Below, piece by piece: positions 16,304 to 25,109 of a stretch of DNA of 37,116 nucleotides (position 1 is its first letter; every line of letters starts with the position of its first letter). The notes beneath the pieces were generated by a model. That model saw nothing but the letters and a program-made list of their open reading frames with translations, made no database searches and had not been told where the DNA came from. The position numbers and the translations under genes are program-made. The stretch lies in NCBI GenBank assembly GCA_029012425.1, contig JAQXMB010000064.1:1-37116 (forward strand). The letters run 5' to 3'. Origin of the DNA: a bacterium (GTDB lineage Bacteria; Bacillota; Clostridia; Lachnospirales; Lachnospiraceae).

Positions 16304-16460
16304 TTGAATAGTCTTGGAAAATGTGTCTATACTACGAATAGACCGGAGTATCAATCAGATACCCCCCAGTGCTCCGGTTACTGCGAAAGATACAAAAAAT
16401 ACTTTATCCTCCCCTAAAGAAGGACCTGCCTATGCGAAAGCTTTGCAGGCCCTTCTTTTT
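16304..16460 (+). ncRNA. Candidate small RNA with own promoter and terminator
   Basis: On the plus strand TTGAAT (16304-16309), an 18-base spacer and TATACT (16328-16333) would start a transcript near 16340. The RNA would be about 120 bases. It has a 5' hairpin closed by ACCGGAG (16342-16348) and CTCCGGT (16372-16378) with CCCCCC in an internal loop. An unpaired stretch follows, containing TCCTCCCC (16407-16414), the complement of a Shine-Dalgarno sequence. It ends in a 12-base-arm terminator hairpin (16418-16429 with 16445-16456) and a T5 run. C-rich unpaired motifs of this kind mark Gram-positive regulatory RNAs that block ribosome sites. I recognise no Rfam family. The hairpin also stands at the 3' end of the opposing ABC permease gene, so a pure terminator role is the main alternative. 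Confidence 0.45.
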
Positions 16461-19400
16461 ATTCTACTGATTTTAATGATTCAGCCATGTCAATCCGATC
16501 AAGCTTCTTGTACATAAACACATTTACAATTATTGCAAACGCAAATGTAAAAACAACACTCAGCACATAATGAAGCGGACTCACAAAACATCCAAACGAG
16601 ATCATATCAATCACAATCTTGCTCATGACAAACCTATGAAGCCATTTTCCAAGCAGCAATCCAACCAATGCGCCAATTGCTGTTAACAGGAAGTTTTCCC
16701 GGAAGACATACAGCGCAGTTTCATTCGCATAGAAGCCTAATACCTTAATGGTTGCAATCTCACGAAGCCGCTCCATAATATTTATATTCGTCAGATTGTA
16801 AAGCACAATAAATGCAAGTGCAGCTGCACTAATAATCACAACCACCACAATAATGTCCATACTCTTCATCATTGCAGCAATACGATCCCGCATATCCTGA
16901 ATAACCTGAACTGAAAGAACCTTTTCCTTTTCCGCTGCCATCGCAGCCGCCTCATGAAGATCCACTCCTTCTTTTACAATTCCATATGCAGAACGAATCT
17001 TGGGCGTCTCCTGCATTTGATTCTCATAGGTGATTGGATCGATATATACATAATTATATACATAGTTTTCACACAGTCCAATAACTTTTACTTCCATCTG
17101 ATTCATCTTTGAATCGCGAAGTACAATGCGATCGCCCACCTGAATACCCATTTGTCCCGCAATCTTTTCTGTAAGTATCGCCTCATTTTCGCCGGGATAT
17201 TTCAGCCTGTTTCCTGCTCCATCATGCAAATACCAGATGTCTTCATGCTCAGATACAACTTCCGGCACTTCCATATAGATTGATTTCGTCTGGCCGCCAA
17301 ATTCAAGATCCATTGCCTGTTCCATACGATAGGCTACCTTATCATACGAATCAGCAATCGACTCTGTAAATTTCTCCTGCTCGTCAAGCGATAAAGAATC
17401 TGTAAATTTCATCTCGATATCGTATACCTGAACTTCTTCATACTGGAGATCTGCAATCCCGCTAACCGAGTCCTTGATGCCATATCCGGTAACCAGCAAT
17501 GCGGTACAGCCACTGATTCCGACAATCATCATAAAAAACCGCTTTTTGTATCGGAAAATATTGCGCAACGATACCTTCTGTAAAAAACTCAATCGATTCC
17601 ATACAATTGGTACATATTCCAATATCGTTCGTTTTCCGTTCTTGGGAGCGCGCGGTCGAATCAGATTTGCAGGGGCATCCGTAAGCACGACCCAGCATGT
17701 CATAATCGTAACACCAACCGAACATGCAACAGATGCAAGAAGTGAAATCACCGCCAATCCGGTATCAAATACATAAAAGATGTTCCCCATATTGTACATC
17801 ATCTGATATGCAAACCAGATTACCTTCGGAAATCCCCATGTGCCGAGAAGGAATCCGGCAATACATCCGCTGATTGCAGCACTTCCGGAATAAAATACAT
17901 ATTTCCCCATAATGGAACCGTTTCCATATCCCAATGCTTTCAAAACACCAATCTGTGTTCTTTGCTCTTCCACCATGCGACTCATCGTAGTCACACAGAC
18001 AAGCGCAGCCACAAGGAAGAAAAACACCGGAAATACATTTGCCACTCCGGCAACAATATTTGAATCACTCTCAAAGCAGACATATCCGACATTCGTGTTC
18101 CGATCTAATACATAATAAGTGGGTTCTTCCACTTCACGGAGTTCTTTCTCAGCATCTGCAAGCTTTTGCTTCGCATCCGCAAGCTTTTCATCAAATTCGC
18201 TCTGGCCATCGGCATACTCCGCTTCACCGTCCTCATAATCCTTTAATCCATCCTCATAGTCCTTTAACCCGTCTTCATAGTCCTTTTGACCATCCTCATA
18301 TGCCTTTTTTCCATCCTCGTACTCTTTTAAGCCATCCTTATACGCAGATAAACCGGACTCATATTCAGCTTTTCCATTCTCATATTTTGTTAACCCGGCT
18401 TCATATTCGACTTTTCCTGCTGAGAGCTGCGCCTTTGCTTTCTCAAACTGTTCTTTTCCGGCTAATAGCTCCGTCTCCTTCGAAGCAAGTGTTCCTTTTT
18501 CCTGCTCAAGTATGGCTTCTGCCTCCTCAATCTGCCCAATCGCCTGTACATATTGTTCATAAGGCATCATGTCTTGCGCTGACTCGAGCTCCGTCCGCTT
18601 TTGCGCCAGTTCTTTTTCCTGCTGTTCCAGCTGGTTTTTCCCTTTAGAATAATCTTCCTCGCTCTGTTTGAGCAGTTTTTCCTGTTTTAATAATTCCCTC
18701 TCGCCTTCCGCAAGCGTTTCTTTCGACGCATCCAGTTCATTTTTCGCCTTATCTAATTCACGCTTTGCAGACGCAAGCTTTTCTTTGGAATCCGCAAGCT
18801 CTGTTTTCGCATCGATTAATTCCTTTCTTGCGTCATCAAGCTCTGTTTTTGCATCGGCAAGTTCTACCTTCGCATCCGACAATTCAACCTTTGCATCATC
18901 CAGTTCTGCTCTCGCATCGCTCAGTTCCGCCGTTGCTTTTTCTTCTTCATCGGCCAGTTCCTGCTTCGCATCCGCAAGTTCTTCCTCTGCATCGGCAATC
19001 AGTTCATCATACTGTCCCATTACCGACGCTTCACAAGCCTCATCCACGGTGTCTTCCCACGCGTCAATATAATCGCTATATTCGTTCGAATAAGGAGCAT
19101 AGTTTTCTTTTAATTTCAAAAACACTTCCGTGTATCGCTCGCTGTCAAATGCTTCTTTCGGCACATAGAAGTATGCAGTGATTTTTCCATCGCCAATCGC
19201 AGATGTACCGCGTTCAAAATTCATATAATACGGGGAACGGACAGCTCCAACTATCGTAAAATCTCTCTCAGAAAATAAATCCAGAGAATCCTGTTCATTG
19301 TCATCCGTCAGTTTGATTGATTCACCGATTGTCACCTGTCCGATCCAATTGGCATCAACCACACACTCGTTTGCCGCCTTTGGCATACGCCCATCAATCA

Positions 19401-19782
19401 GTTCCACGGTATTCACCTTCTCGGGAATACTATGTACCTTCAAAACCATTTCTGCCGATTCCGCAGAATCCGGCGTAATATCCGAACGCACCTGACAGAG
19501 CATGTCCACACAATACCCTGCTTCCAGCTGTTCCACCTCGCTTAGCTTTGCAAGTGGTTCCACATCTTCATCTCGAAATCCAATTGACGAAACCAACCGG
19601 TAATCAAAAAAATTGTGTCTCTCGAGATAATCCTGCTGCAGCGCAGTCATTGCCGGCTTTGTCACTTTCAATCCGGCAAAAAAACCTACGCCAAGGGCTA
19701 CAATGGAAAAGATTGCGACAAAGCGTCCGAATGTCTGCCTGACCTCTCTGGTTGTTGTCTTAATAATTGCTCTTCTTTTCAA
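16459..19782 (-). CDS. FtsX/MacB-type ABC transporter permease with long coiled coil
   Basis: Large permease of 1107 residues. The start is TTG with AGGAG 7 bases upstream, overlapping the ATPase stop. One membrane span lies at about 21-42, then an extracytoplasmic MacB-like domain. A very long coiled coil follows (about 255-553), then FtsX-type transmembrane blocks near 579-720. A second periplasmic-type domain and a final FtsX block with three or four spans end the protein. The coil has two halves: ELxDAKxELADAK heptads (255-402) and YEDGLKD heptads (about 456-520), separated by a Pro-containing turn near 403-412, so it can fold back as an antiparallel hairpin. With the adjacent ATPase it forms a type VII exporter-like complex that probably moves or extracts substrates at the outer membrane face. 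The substrate is unknown. Confidence 0.88.
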   Translation of the reverse strand: MKRRAIIKTTTREVRQTFGRFVAIFSIVALGVGFFAGLKVTKPAMTALQQDYLERHNFFDYRLVSSIGFRDEDVEPLAKLSEVEQLEAGYCVDMLCQVRSDITPDSAESAEMVLKVHSIPEKVNTVELIDGRMPKAANECVVDANWIGQVTIGESIKLTDDNEQDSLDLFSERDFTIVGAVRSPYYMNFERGTSAIGDGKITAYFYVPKEAFDSERYTEVFLKLKENYAPYSNEYSDYIDAWEDTVDEACEASVMGQYDELIADAEEELADAKQELADEEEKATAELSDARAELDDAKVELSDAKVELADAKTELDDARKELIDAKTELADSKEKLASAKRELDKAKNELDASKETLAEGERELLKQEKLLKQSEEDYSKGKNQLEQQEKELAQKRTELESAQDMMPYEQYVQAIGQIEEAEAILEQEKGTLASKETELLAGKEQFEKAKAQLSAGKVEYEAGLTKYENGKAEYESGLSAYKDGLKEYEDGKKAYEDGQKDYEDGLKDYEDGLKDYEDGEAEYADGQSEFDEKLADAKQKLADAEKELREVEEPTYYVLDRNTNVGYVCFESDSNIVAGVANVFPVFFFLVAALVCVTTMSRMVEEQRTQIGVLKALGYGNGSIMGKYVFYSGSAAISGCIAGFLLGTWGFPKVIWFAYQMMYNMGNIFYVFDTGLAVISLLASVACSVGVTIMTCWVVLTDAPANLIRPRAPKNGKRTILEYVPIVWNRLSFLQKVSLRNIFRYKKRFFMMIVGISGCTALLVTGYGIKDSVSGIADLQYEEVQVYDIEMKFTDSLSLDEQEKFTESIADSYDKVAYRMEQAMDLEFGGQTKSIYMEVPEVVSEHEDIWYLHDGAGNRLKYPGENEAILTEKIAGQMGIQVGDRIVLRDSKMNQMEVKVIGLCENYVYNYVYIDPITYENQMQETPKIRSAYGIVKEGVDLHEAAAMAAEKEKVLSVQVIQDMRDRIAAMMKSMDIIVVVVIISAAALAFIVLYNLTNINIMERLREIATIKVLGFYANETALYVFRENFLLTAIGALVGLLLGKWLHRFVMSKIVIDMISFGCFVSPLHYVLSVVFTFAFAIIVNVFMYKKLDRIDMAESLKSVE

Positions 19783-19791
19783 AATCTTCTC

Positions 19792-20496
19792 CTACCACTC
19801 AATCTGCTCAATTGGCACAATTGTTTCGTTTCTGTGCATTCCTGCAACGCTTCCGTTCTTTACGGTTATCACGCGATCTGCCATCGCCGTAAGTGCCTGA
19901 TTATGTGTAATAACAACAACCGTCATGCCCTGTATTCGGCATGCGTCCTGCAAAAGCTTTAGAATTGTCTTTCCGGTATTGTAATCCAATGCTCCTGTCG
20001 GTTCATCACACAAAAGCAGCTTGGGATTTTTGGCAAGTGCCCGCGCAATCGATACGCGTTGCTGCTCACCGCCGGAAAGCTGTGCCGGGAAATTCCCCGC
20101 GCGGTCCTTAAGCCCGACTAACTGCAATACCTCCATCGCATCCATCGGATTCTTGCAAATCTGTGCAGCGAGTTCAACATTTTCAAGTGCAGTCAGATTC
20201 TGCACCAGATTGTAGAACTGAAACACAAATCCGATGTCATGTCTGCGATAGGTTGTAAGCTGTCTTTTTGAAAAAGCGGATATTTCTTCACCATCCAGAT
20301 AAACATGTCCATCCGTCAGCGAATCCATCCCGCCAAGTATATTTAAGATTGTCGTTTTTCCCGCACCGGAGGCTCCGACAATCACGCAAAACTCCCCTTT
20401 TTCAATTGAAAAATTCACATCGGAGAGTGCATGAATGTCAACCTCTCCCATGTGATATGTCTTTGAAACATTTTGAAACTCAACATAAGATTTCAT
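19792..20496 (-). CDS. ABC transporter ATP-binding protein (LolD/MacB family)
   Basis: ATPase subunit of 234 residues partnering the downstream permease, 9 bases away. Walker A is GASGAGKTT (about 42-50), the Q-loop is in [21 protein letters not shown], the signature motif is [15 protein letters not shown], Walker B is [12 protein letters not shown] and the switch His is in VVITHN. The conserved [11 protein letters not shown] and DEPTGALD forms are typical of the MacB/LolD group that drives mechanotransmission rather than classic transport. AGAGG precedes the ATG. Confidence 0.95.
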   Translation of the reverse strand: MKSYVEFQNVSKTYHMGEVDIHALSDVNFSIEKGEFCVIVGASGAGKTTILNILGGMDSLTDGHVYLDGEEISAFSKRQLTTYRRHDIGFVFQFYNLVQNLTALENVELAAQICKNPMDAMEVLQLVGLKDRAGNFPAQLSGGEQQRVSIARALAKNPKLLLCDEPTGALDYNTGKTILKLLQDACRIQGMTVVVITHNQALTAMADRVITVKNGSVAGMHRNETIVPIEQIEW

Positions 20497-20572
20497 TCGT
20501 TATTCCTCTGCATACATTAATAATATAATCTTTCATTACTCAAAAACGAAACATTAGCCGTATATCAGATAC

Positions 20573-21112
20573 CTAATATGTAATCGGTGTACGGAACAGC
20601 GCGCTGATAATACAATCAATCACAAATAAAACCAATATTATCATACAAACCATATGCACCGTGTGTGATTTTCGACTTGTAACATAGCGTTCCATCACAG
20701 GCTCTACCAGATAGTGAAACACCATTCCCATAATGGCAAAGCTCAGCACACTTCGCAGGCAGACAATTCCATCGATGTTCAAAAACAATCCTCTGTAATC
20801 CCAAAGTCTCAGATTCCAAACCCGAATCGCCACATATCCAATGACATATTCTACAATTCCGGTAATCAGATTGCAGAGGAGAAACAAAATCAGCGGATGC
20901 TTTTTTATGGGTTTCAATGCATATATTCCGAGTGCCCCGATTCCATAAATTGGCAGCCATGGTCCGTACAGAATTCCCCGATTCCGCAGCATTCCTTCTG
21001 TAATCCAATAAAATATTTCCTCGTAAATCCAGCCTGTCAGGCAGCCAAACAAAAAAATCAAAAACAAATAACACAGACAATCTAAGATTTTACTTTTTCG
21101 TTCTGTATTCAC
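20573..21112 (-). CDS. CmpB-like membrane protein ('putative ABC transporter permease' family)
   Basis: Integral membrane protein with five or so hydrophobic segments. The GTG start (VNTERKSKIL) follows AAAGGAG by 6 bases; a longer frame would run back through the metA terminator. Family landmarks are GCLTGWIYEEIFYW, RGILYGPWLPIYGIGA and YRGLFLNIDGIVCLRS, which match the PF06541 family, often annotated as an ABC permease although it lacks standard permease features. Its biochemical role is not established. It lies 76 bases upstream of the ABC ATPase on the same strand, so it may share the exporter's transcript. Confidence 0.8.
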   Translation of the reverse strand: MNTERKSKILDCLCYLFLIFLFGCLTGWIYEEIFYWITEGMLRNRGILYGPWLPIYGIGALGIYALKPIKKHPLILFLLCNLITGIVEYVIGYVAIRVWNLRLWDYRGLFLNIDGIVCLRSVLSFAIMGMVFHYLVEPVMERYVTSRKSHTVHMVCMIILVLFVIDCIISALFRTPITY

Positions 21113-21190
21113 AGATTTCTCCTTTGCATGCATTTTTCCAAATAGCATCCTACAAAACCTGCCACCGGCAGCTTTTTCGGATGCATAGTA

Positions 21191-21220
21191 ACAAAAAGGA
21201 AGCGTAAGTATGCTTCCTTT
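21191..21220 (-). terminator. Terminator after metA
   Basis: The minus-strand stem AAAGGAAGC/GCTTCCTTT (arms 21212-21220 and 21195-21203) is followed by TTGTT, with an 8-base loop. It begins 15 bases after the metA stop codon. Confidence 0.75.
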
Positions 21221-21234
21221 CAAAGTTATTAATA

Positions 21235-22161
21235 TCACCGATTATACGGATTCGTGATGAAATCAAACGGGGTGGCCTGATATACATAATAATCCAGCCA
21301 GTTGGAATACAGCAGATTACCGTGCGCTCTCCACTGCAGGCGCGGCTTATTCTCGCAGTTATCCTCAGGGTAGTAATTAACCGGAACATCAATCGGAAGA
21401 TTCTGATTCTTATCACGCATATACTCTTTGTGCAAGGTCATGCGGTCATACTCCGGATGTCCCATCAAAAAGATTTTGCGTCCATCGTTATCAATCACAA
21501 GAAATACGCCGGCCTCTTCGCTTTCTGCCAGGATTGTAAGCTCCGGAATTTTTTCAATATCCTCTTTTCGAACCTCGGTGTGTCTTGAATGCGGTGCCAT
21601 AAAGTAGTCATCAAAACCACGCACAAGCGGAATCTTACGGTTCATGACACGGTGCTCATACACGCCAAATACCTTTCTGCTCATCTGTTGTTTTTTGATT
21701 CCATAGTAATGGTAAAGCCCTGCCTGAGCCCCCCAGCACACATGAAGTGTTGAGGTTACATGTGTCTGCGCCCAATCCATAATCTCGCAGACCTCATTCC
21801 AATAATCCACTTCCTCAAAATCCATGTGCTCCACCGGTGCACCTGTGATAATGAGCCCGTCAAAGTTGCGGTTGCGAATATCTTCCAATGTCTGATAGAA
21901 CTGATTCAGATGCTTCTGCGAAGTATGTGCCGATTCATGACTTGAAACTGTCAAAAATGTAACATTCACCTGTAACGGGGTATTAGACAGTGAGCGTAAC
22001 ATCTGTAGCTCATTGTCCTCTTTGAGCGGCATCAGATTCAGAATACCAATCTCGATCGGACGAATGTCCTGATGCTCTGCACGAGTCTCATCCATCACAA
22101 AAATATTCTCATTTTCCAAAATCTCCCTTGCCGGAAGATCACTCTTAATCTTTACAGGCAT
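21235..22161 (-). CDS. metA: Homoserine O-acyltransferase MetA (probably acetyltransferase)
   Basis: Acylates homoserine at the start of methionine synthesis. The 308-residue protein has the catalytic Cys142 in HVCWGAQAGLYHYYG, the His in APHSRHTEV, and the Glu in GHPEYDRMTLHKEY. The residue reported to decide acyl-CoA choice is Glu111 (TGAPVEHMDF): in characterised family members Glu here goes with acetyl-CoA and Gly with succinyl-CoA, so I predict O-acetylhomoserine formation despite the usual succinyltransferase label. AAGGAG precedes the ATG. It has its own promoter and terminator. I see no SAM riboswitch or S-box in the 88-base gap upstream, so methionine control must act otherwise. Confidence 0.93.
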   Translation of the reverse strand: MPVKIKSDLPAREILENENIFVMDETRAEHQDIRPIEIGILNLMPLKEDNELQMLRSLSNTPLQVNVTFLTVSSHESAHTSQKHLNQFYQTLEDIRNRNFDGLIITGAPVEHMDFEEVDYWNEVCEIMDWAQTHVTSTLHVCWGAQAGLYHYYGIKKQQMSRKVFGVYEHRVMNRKIPLVRGFDDYFMAPHSRHTEVRKEDIEKIPELTILAESEEAGVFLVIDNDGRKIFLMGHPEYDRMTLHKEYMRDKNQNLPIDVPVNYYPEDNCENKPRLQWRAHGNLLYSNWLDYYVYQATPFDFITNPYNR

Positions 22162-22209
22162 TACTTATCTCCTTCAGTAAAAGCTTTTCTGTTATAAAAC
22201 ATAAACTTC

Positions 22210-22238
22210 ATTCTAGCACATCAACGCCTCATTCTCAA
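22210..22238 (-). promoter_or_regulatory. Sigma-A promoter of metA
   Basis: TTGAGA (22233-22238), a 17-base spacer and TAGAAT (22210-22215) lie between ligA and metA. The 5' UTR of about 40 bases is too short for a SAM riboswitch. Confidence 0.7.
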
Positions 22239-22249
22239 CCCACCCGGCA

Positions 22250-24262
22250 TTATTTTACCAAATCAAGCAGCTCTGCCTCAGAGATAATTTTTATTCCGAG
22301 TGTCTGCGCCTTTGTAAGTTTTGAACCGGCTGCTTCCCCTGCCACTAAAAGATCTGTCTTTTTACTTACACTTGAGGTGCATTTTCCGCCATTTTTCTCA
22401 ATAAGCTCTGTAACCTCTTTTCTTCCAAGTGTCGGAAGCGTTCCTGTCACGACAATCGTCATGCCCTCCAGCTTGTTGGAGCCATCCGAAGTCTCTTCCA
22501 TCTCCATGTTCACACCACAGTCCACAAGCTTATCAAACACTTTGGCATTCATCGGATCGCTGAAAAACTGCACAATGCCGGTTGCTGTTGTAAGTCCCAC
22601 ATCATTGATCGCCGTAAGACGCTCCACAGAAGCTTTTGCGAGTTCGGAAAGCGAATGAAAATGTTTCATGATTTCTTTGGCGGTTGACTTGCCGACATTG
22701 CGGATTCCAAGCCCCGTTAAAAGCCGTACCGGATCATTCTGCTTTGACTGTTCAATCGCTGCGAGGATCTTGTCCGTATTTTTCTCTTTTCCGATAATCC
22801 CCTTCTCGATTAATTCTTCCCGATGCTCATACAGTCTGTAAATATCTGAATAATCCTTCAAATATCCCTGTTTTACAAGCGCCTCAACAAGTGTCTCACC
22901 CAGACCGACAATATTCATACAGTCTAAGGATGCAAAATACGCAATCGTCCGGACAAGCTGTGCCGGACAGGAAGCATTGATACACCGGATATCTGCCGTG
23001 TCCTCCTCGCGGACAAGTACACCTTCGCAAATCGGGCATACCTTGGGCGCCTGAAAAATTGCCGGAGGCTCTTTTACACATCCATTCAGTTTCGGAATAA
23101 TCTCACCGCTCTTATAGAGCTTATAAGCTCCTCCGATACCAATATGCATCTCGTTGATATAATCCTGATTGTGAAGTGTTGCCCTTGACACTGAGGTCTG
23201 ACATAATCTTGCCGGTTTACCGGTCAATGGATCGTGAAATACACCGGTAAATGTAAGCTTTCCGGTTCTTCCGACATCGACAATAATGTCATCCATTTCA
23301 ACCACGCACTCCTCCGGCGGATACTTATATGCAATGTGTCCGCTGGAGTACTTACTTCCTGCCGGGAAATCATCCCGGTAACGAACCGGGTCAATCTTGA
23401 TGACCGCACCATCAATATCGTACTCTAACTCGCCTCTCATCTCACCGATTGTATCGATTGCCGCAATCACTTCATCTGCTGTATGGCAGCGAACACCATA
23501 GACAACCGGAACACCTTTCGCTCTCAACTGCTCCAAGCCGTCCAGATGGCTTTTTGTCAATTCTTCCGGTCCCAGCTGCACATTAAACACAAAAAGCCTC
23601 AGTCCCCGCTCTTTTGTAACAGATGCGTCCAACTGGCGCAGCGTTCCTGCCGCAAGATTTCTCGGATTCGCAGCAAGCTTCTTTCCAGCCTCTTCCTGCA
23701 TCGCATTGAATGCTTCAAAGTCTGCGTGACTCATATATACCTCACTCCGAAGCTGCAATGATTCATATGGAAGATCAATTACTTCCGGTACATCAGAGAT
23801 TACTCTGGCATTCGTGGTTACATCCTCACCGATCAAGCCGTCTCCCCTTGTCTCGGCCAGAGTCAGATGAAGTTTGTCATTCGCTCCTTTTTGATAACGC
23901 AAAGTCATGCTTAATCCGTCAATTTTTGCTTCAACACTAAAATCACAGTCCGGATACACTGCCTGAACCTTCTCAACCCATGCGACAACCTCTTCTTTTG
24001 TAAATACATCTTCAATCGAAAGCATCGGAACATCATGCATGATTTTTACTCCGGCCTCGCGCTTTGCAACTCCGCCGATTTTCTGTGACGGTGAATCCGG
24101 CGTAATCCACTCCGGATGCTCCTTCTCTGCCGCTTTCAGCTCCTGCATCATCTGATCATACTCAAAATCGCTAATCTCCGGAGCATCCTCGTTATAATAG
24201 CGGTTCATATGATAGTCGATATTCTGTTTCAGCTTCTCATACGCTTCTTTACTGTTTTCCAT
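22250..24262 (-). CDS. ligA: NAD-dependent DNA ligase LigA
   Basis: Seals nicks during replication and repair using NAD. I prefer the ATG of MENSKEAYEK, which follows GAGAGGG and overlaps the upstream gene's stop by 14 bases; that gives 670 residues, the usual length. Order of parts: Ia domain (N-terminal), adenylation domain with the nucleotide-accepting Lys in VEAKIDGLSM, then OB fold and zinc finger (CPICEGVLVREED...CINASCPAQL). Helix-hairpin-helix repeats follow (GLGIRNVGKSTAKEIM), and a C-terminal BRCT domain (EGMTIVVTGTLPTLGRKEV). All parts look intact. Confidence 0.97.
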   Translation of the reverse strand: MENSKEAYEKLKQNIDYHMNRYYNEDAPEISDFEYDQMMQELKAAEKEHPEWITPDSPSQKIGGVAKREAGVKIMHDVPMLSIEDVFTKEEVVAWVEKVQAVYPDCDFSVEAKIDGLSMTLRYQKGANDKLHLTLAETRGDGLIGEDVTTNARVISDVPEVIDLPYESLQLRSEVYMSHADFEAFNAMQEEAGKKLAANPRNLAAGTLRQLDASVTKERGLRLFVFNVQLGPEELTKSHLDGLEQLRAKGVPVVYGVRCHTADEVIAAIDTIGEMRGELEYDIDGAVIKIDPVRYRDDFPAGSKYSSGHIAYKYPPEECVVEMDDIIVDVGRTGKLTFTGVFHDPLTGKPARLCQTSVSRATLHNQDYINEMHIGIGGAYKLYKSGEIIPKLNGCVKEPPAIFQAPKVCPICEGVLVREEDTADIRCINASCPAQLVRTIAYFASLDCMNIVGLGETLVEALVKQGYLKDYSDIYRLYEHREELIEKGIIGKEKNTDKILAAIEQSKQNDPVRLLTGLGIRNVGKSTAKEIMKHFHSLSELAKASVERLTAINDVGLTTATGIVQFFSDPMNAKVFDKLVDCGVNMEMEETSDGSNKLEGMTIVVTGTLPTLGRKEVTELIEKNGGKCTSSVSKKTDLLVAGEAAGSKLTKAQTLGIKIISEAELLDLVK

Positions 24263-25007
24263 GTTTCCCTCTCTCACTGTCAATAACCGTCTCACTTGAT
24301 GAAGAAATAAGCATTTTTTCTAAATCATGCCATTCCTTCCGGGTCAAATCACGATATTTTCCCTCCGGCAGACTACCTAATTCGACATTCATAATACGCA
24401 CTCTATGAAGCCCTGTCACCCGATATCCAAGGTATTCACACATTCTTCGAATCTGCCGATTCAAGCCCTGCGTCAACACAATCCGAAATTTCTTTTTCTC
24501 TATCCGAACCACCTTGCACGGTCGCGTGACGGTATCAAGAATCGGAACGCCGGAAGACATTTTTTTTACAAAACTATCTGTTACTTCCTTATCGACGGTT
24601 ACCACATATTCCTTCTCATGATAATTTCCCGCACGCATAATCTTATTTACCAATTCGCCATCATTGGTAAGAAAAATCAATCCTGTAGAATCCTTGTCCA
24701 ACCGCCCAACCGGATAGATTCGTTTGGGATAATTGATATAATCCACAATACCGATACCCTGTTTACTCGATGTTGAACAAATGACTCCGCGCGGCTTATG
24801 AAACGCGATCAAAATTCTCTCCTGTTCACGCGTGACTGTGTTTCCCCGATAACGAACCGTATCTCCCGGGTAGACCTTATCACCAAGTACCGCCACATGG
24901 CCGTTGATTTGAATCTGTCCGGCTTCAAGTGCACGGTCTGCTTCGCGTCTGGAGCAGATTCCCGCCTGACTTAAAAACTTGTTAATTCGAACCGCCTGTT
25001 GTTTCAT
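24249..25007 (-). CDS. rRNA pseudouridine synthase, RluF/RsuA family
   Basis: Converts uridine to pseudouridine in ribosomal RNA. The 252-residue protein has an N-terminal S4 RNA-binding domain (RINKFLSQAGICSRREADRAL, about 7-60) and the catalytic domain with Asp in VGRLDKDSTGLIFLTNDG (about 102-118). Other family marks are EKEYVVTV and GLNRQIRRMCEYLGYRV. The GNYHEKEYVV form resembles RluF (23S U2604) more than RluB, but the target site is inferred. AGGTGA precedes the ATG, and the 3' end overlaps ligA. The Ser- and Gly/Lys-rich tail is dispensable-looking. Confidence 0.9.
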   Translation of the reverse strand: MKQQAVRINKFLSQAGICSRREADRALEAGQIQINGHVAVLGDKVYPGDTVRYRGNTVTREQERILIAFHKPRGVICSTSSKQGIGIVDYINYPKRIYPVGRLDKDSTGLIFLTNDGELVNKIMRAGNYHEKEYVVTVDKEVTDSFVKKMSSGVPILDTVTRPCKVVRIEKKKFRIVLTQGLNRQIRRMCEYLGYRVTGLHRVRIMNVELGSLPEGKYRDLTRKEWHDLEKMLISSSSETVIDSERGKHGKQ

Positions 25008-25028
25008 AACTTCACCTTTATCAGTATG

Positions 25029-25086
25029 AAAAAAGCTGTTGGCATTTTATGCAAATATCAATTGCACTGCAGTACACAACAGCTTT
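25029..25086 (-). terminator. Terminator after the SH3-domain gene
   Basis: A 10-bp outer stem AAAGCTGTTG/CAACAGCTTT (arms 25077-25086 and 25032-25041) encloses a 35-base insert that can form a further small hairpin, and T-rich sequence follows. It ends 22 bases before the next start codon, so rlu/ligA transcription may depend on read-through or on a promoter I could not identify. Confidence 0.65.
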
Positions 25087-25109
25087 ATCATTCTATAAAT
25101 ATTTTTCCC

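Noticed and set aside
16314-16517. Plus-strand 67-codon frame across the small RNA candidate
   Set aside because: No ribosome site, crosses a terminator and runs into the antisense of the permease gene; the short minus-strand frame opposite is equally protein-like, so neither is convincing.
18180-18420. Tandem short DNA repeats that could suggest a CRISPR or minisatellite
   Set aside because: They encode in-frame YEDG heptads of the permease coil; there are no spacers.
18039-19181. Several long plus-strand open frames opposite the permease coiled coil
   Set aside because: They are antisense shadows of heptad-repeat coding sequence (His/Pro/Ser-rich) with no start signals.
20497-20572. Promoter for the ABC ATPase gene
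   Set aside because: Candidate elements have 15- or 19-base spacers; evidence too weak, and co-transcription with the upstream membrane-protein gene is possible.
21159-21176. CTGCC/GGCAG hairpin followed by TTTTT on the plus strand
   Set aside because: No plus-strand gene ends nearby; probably incidental sequence in the gap after metA.
22162-22249. Possible SAM riboswitch before metA
   Set aside because: The gap is too short and contains none of the S-box conserved sequences.
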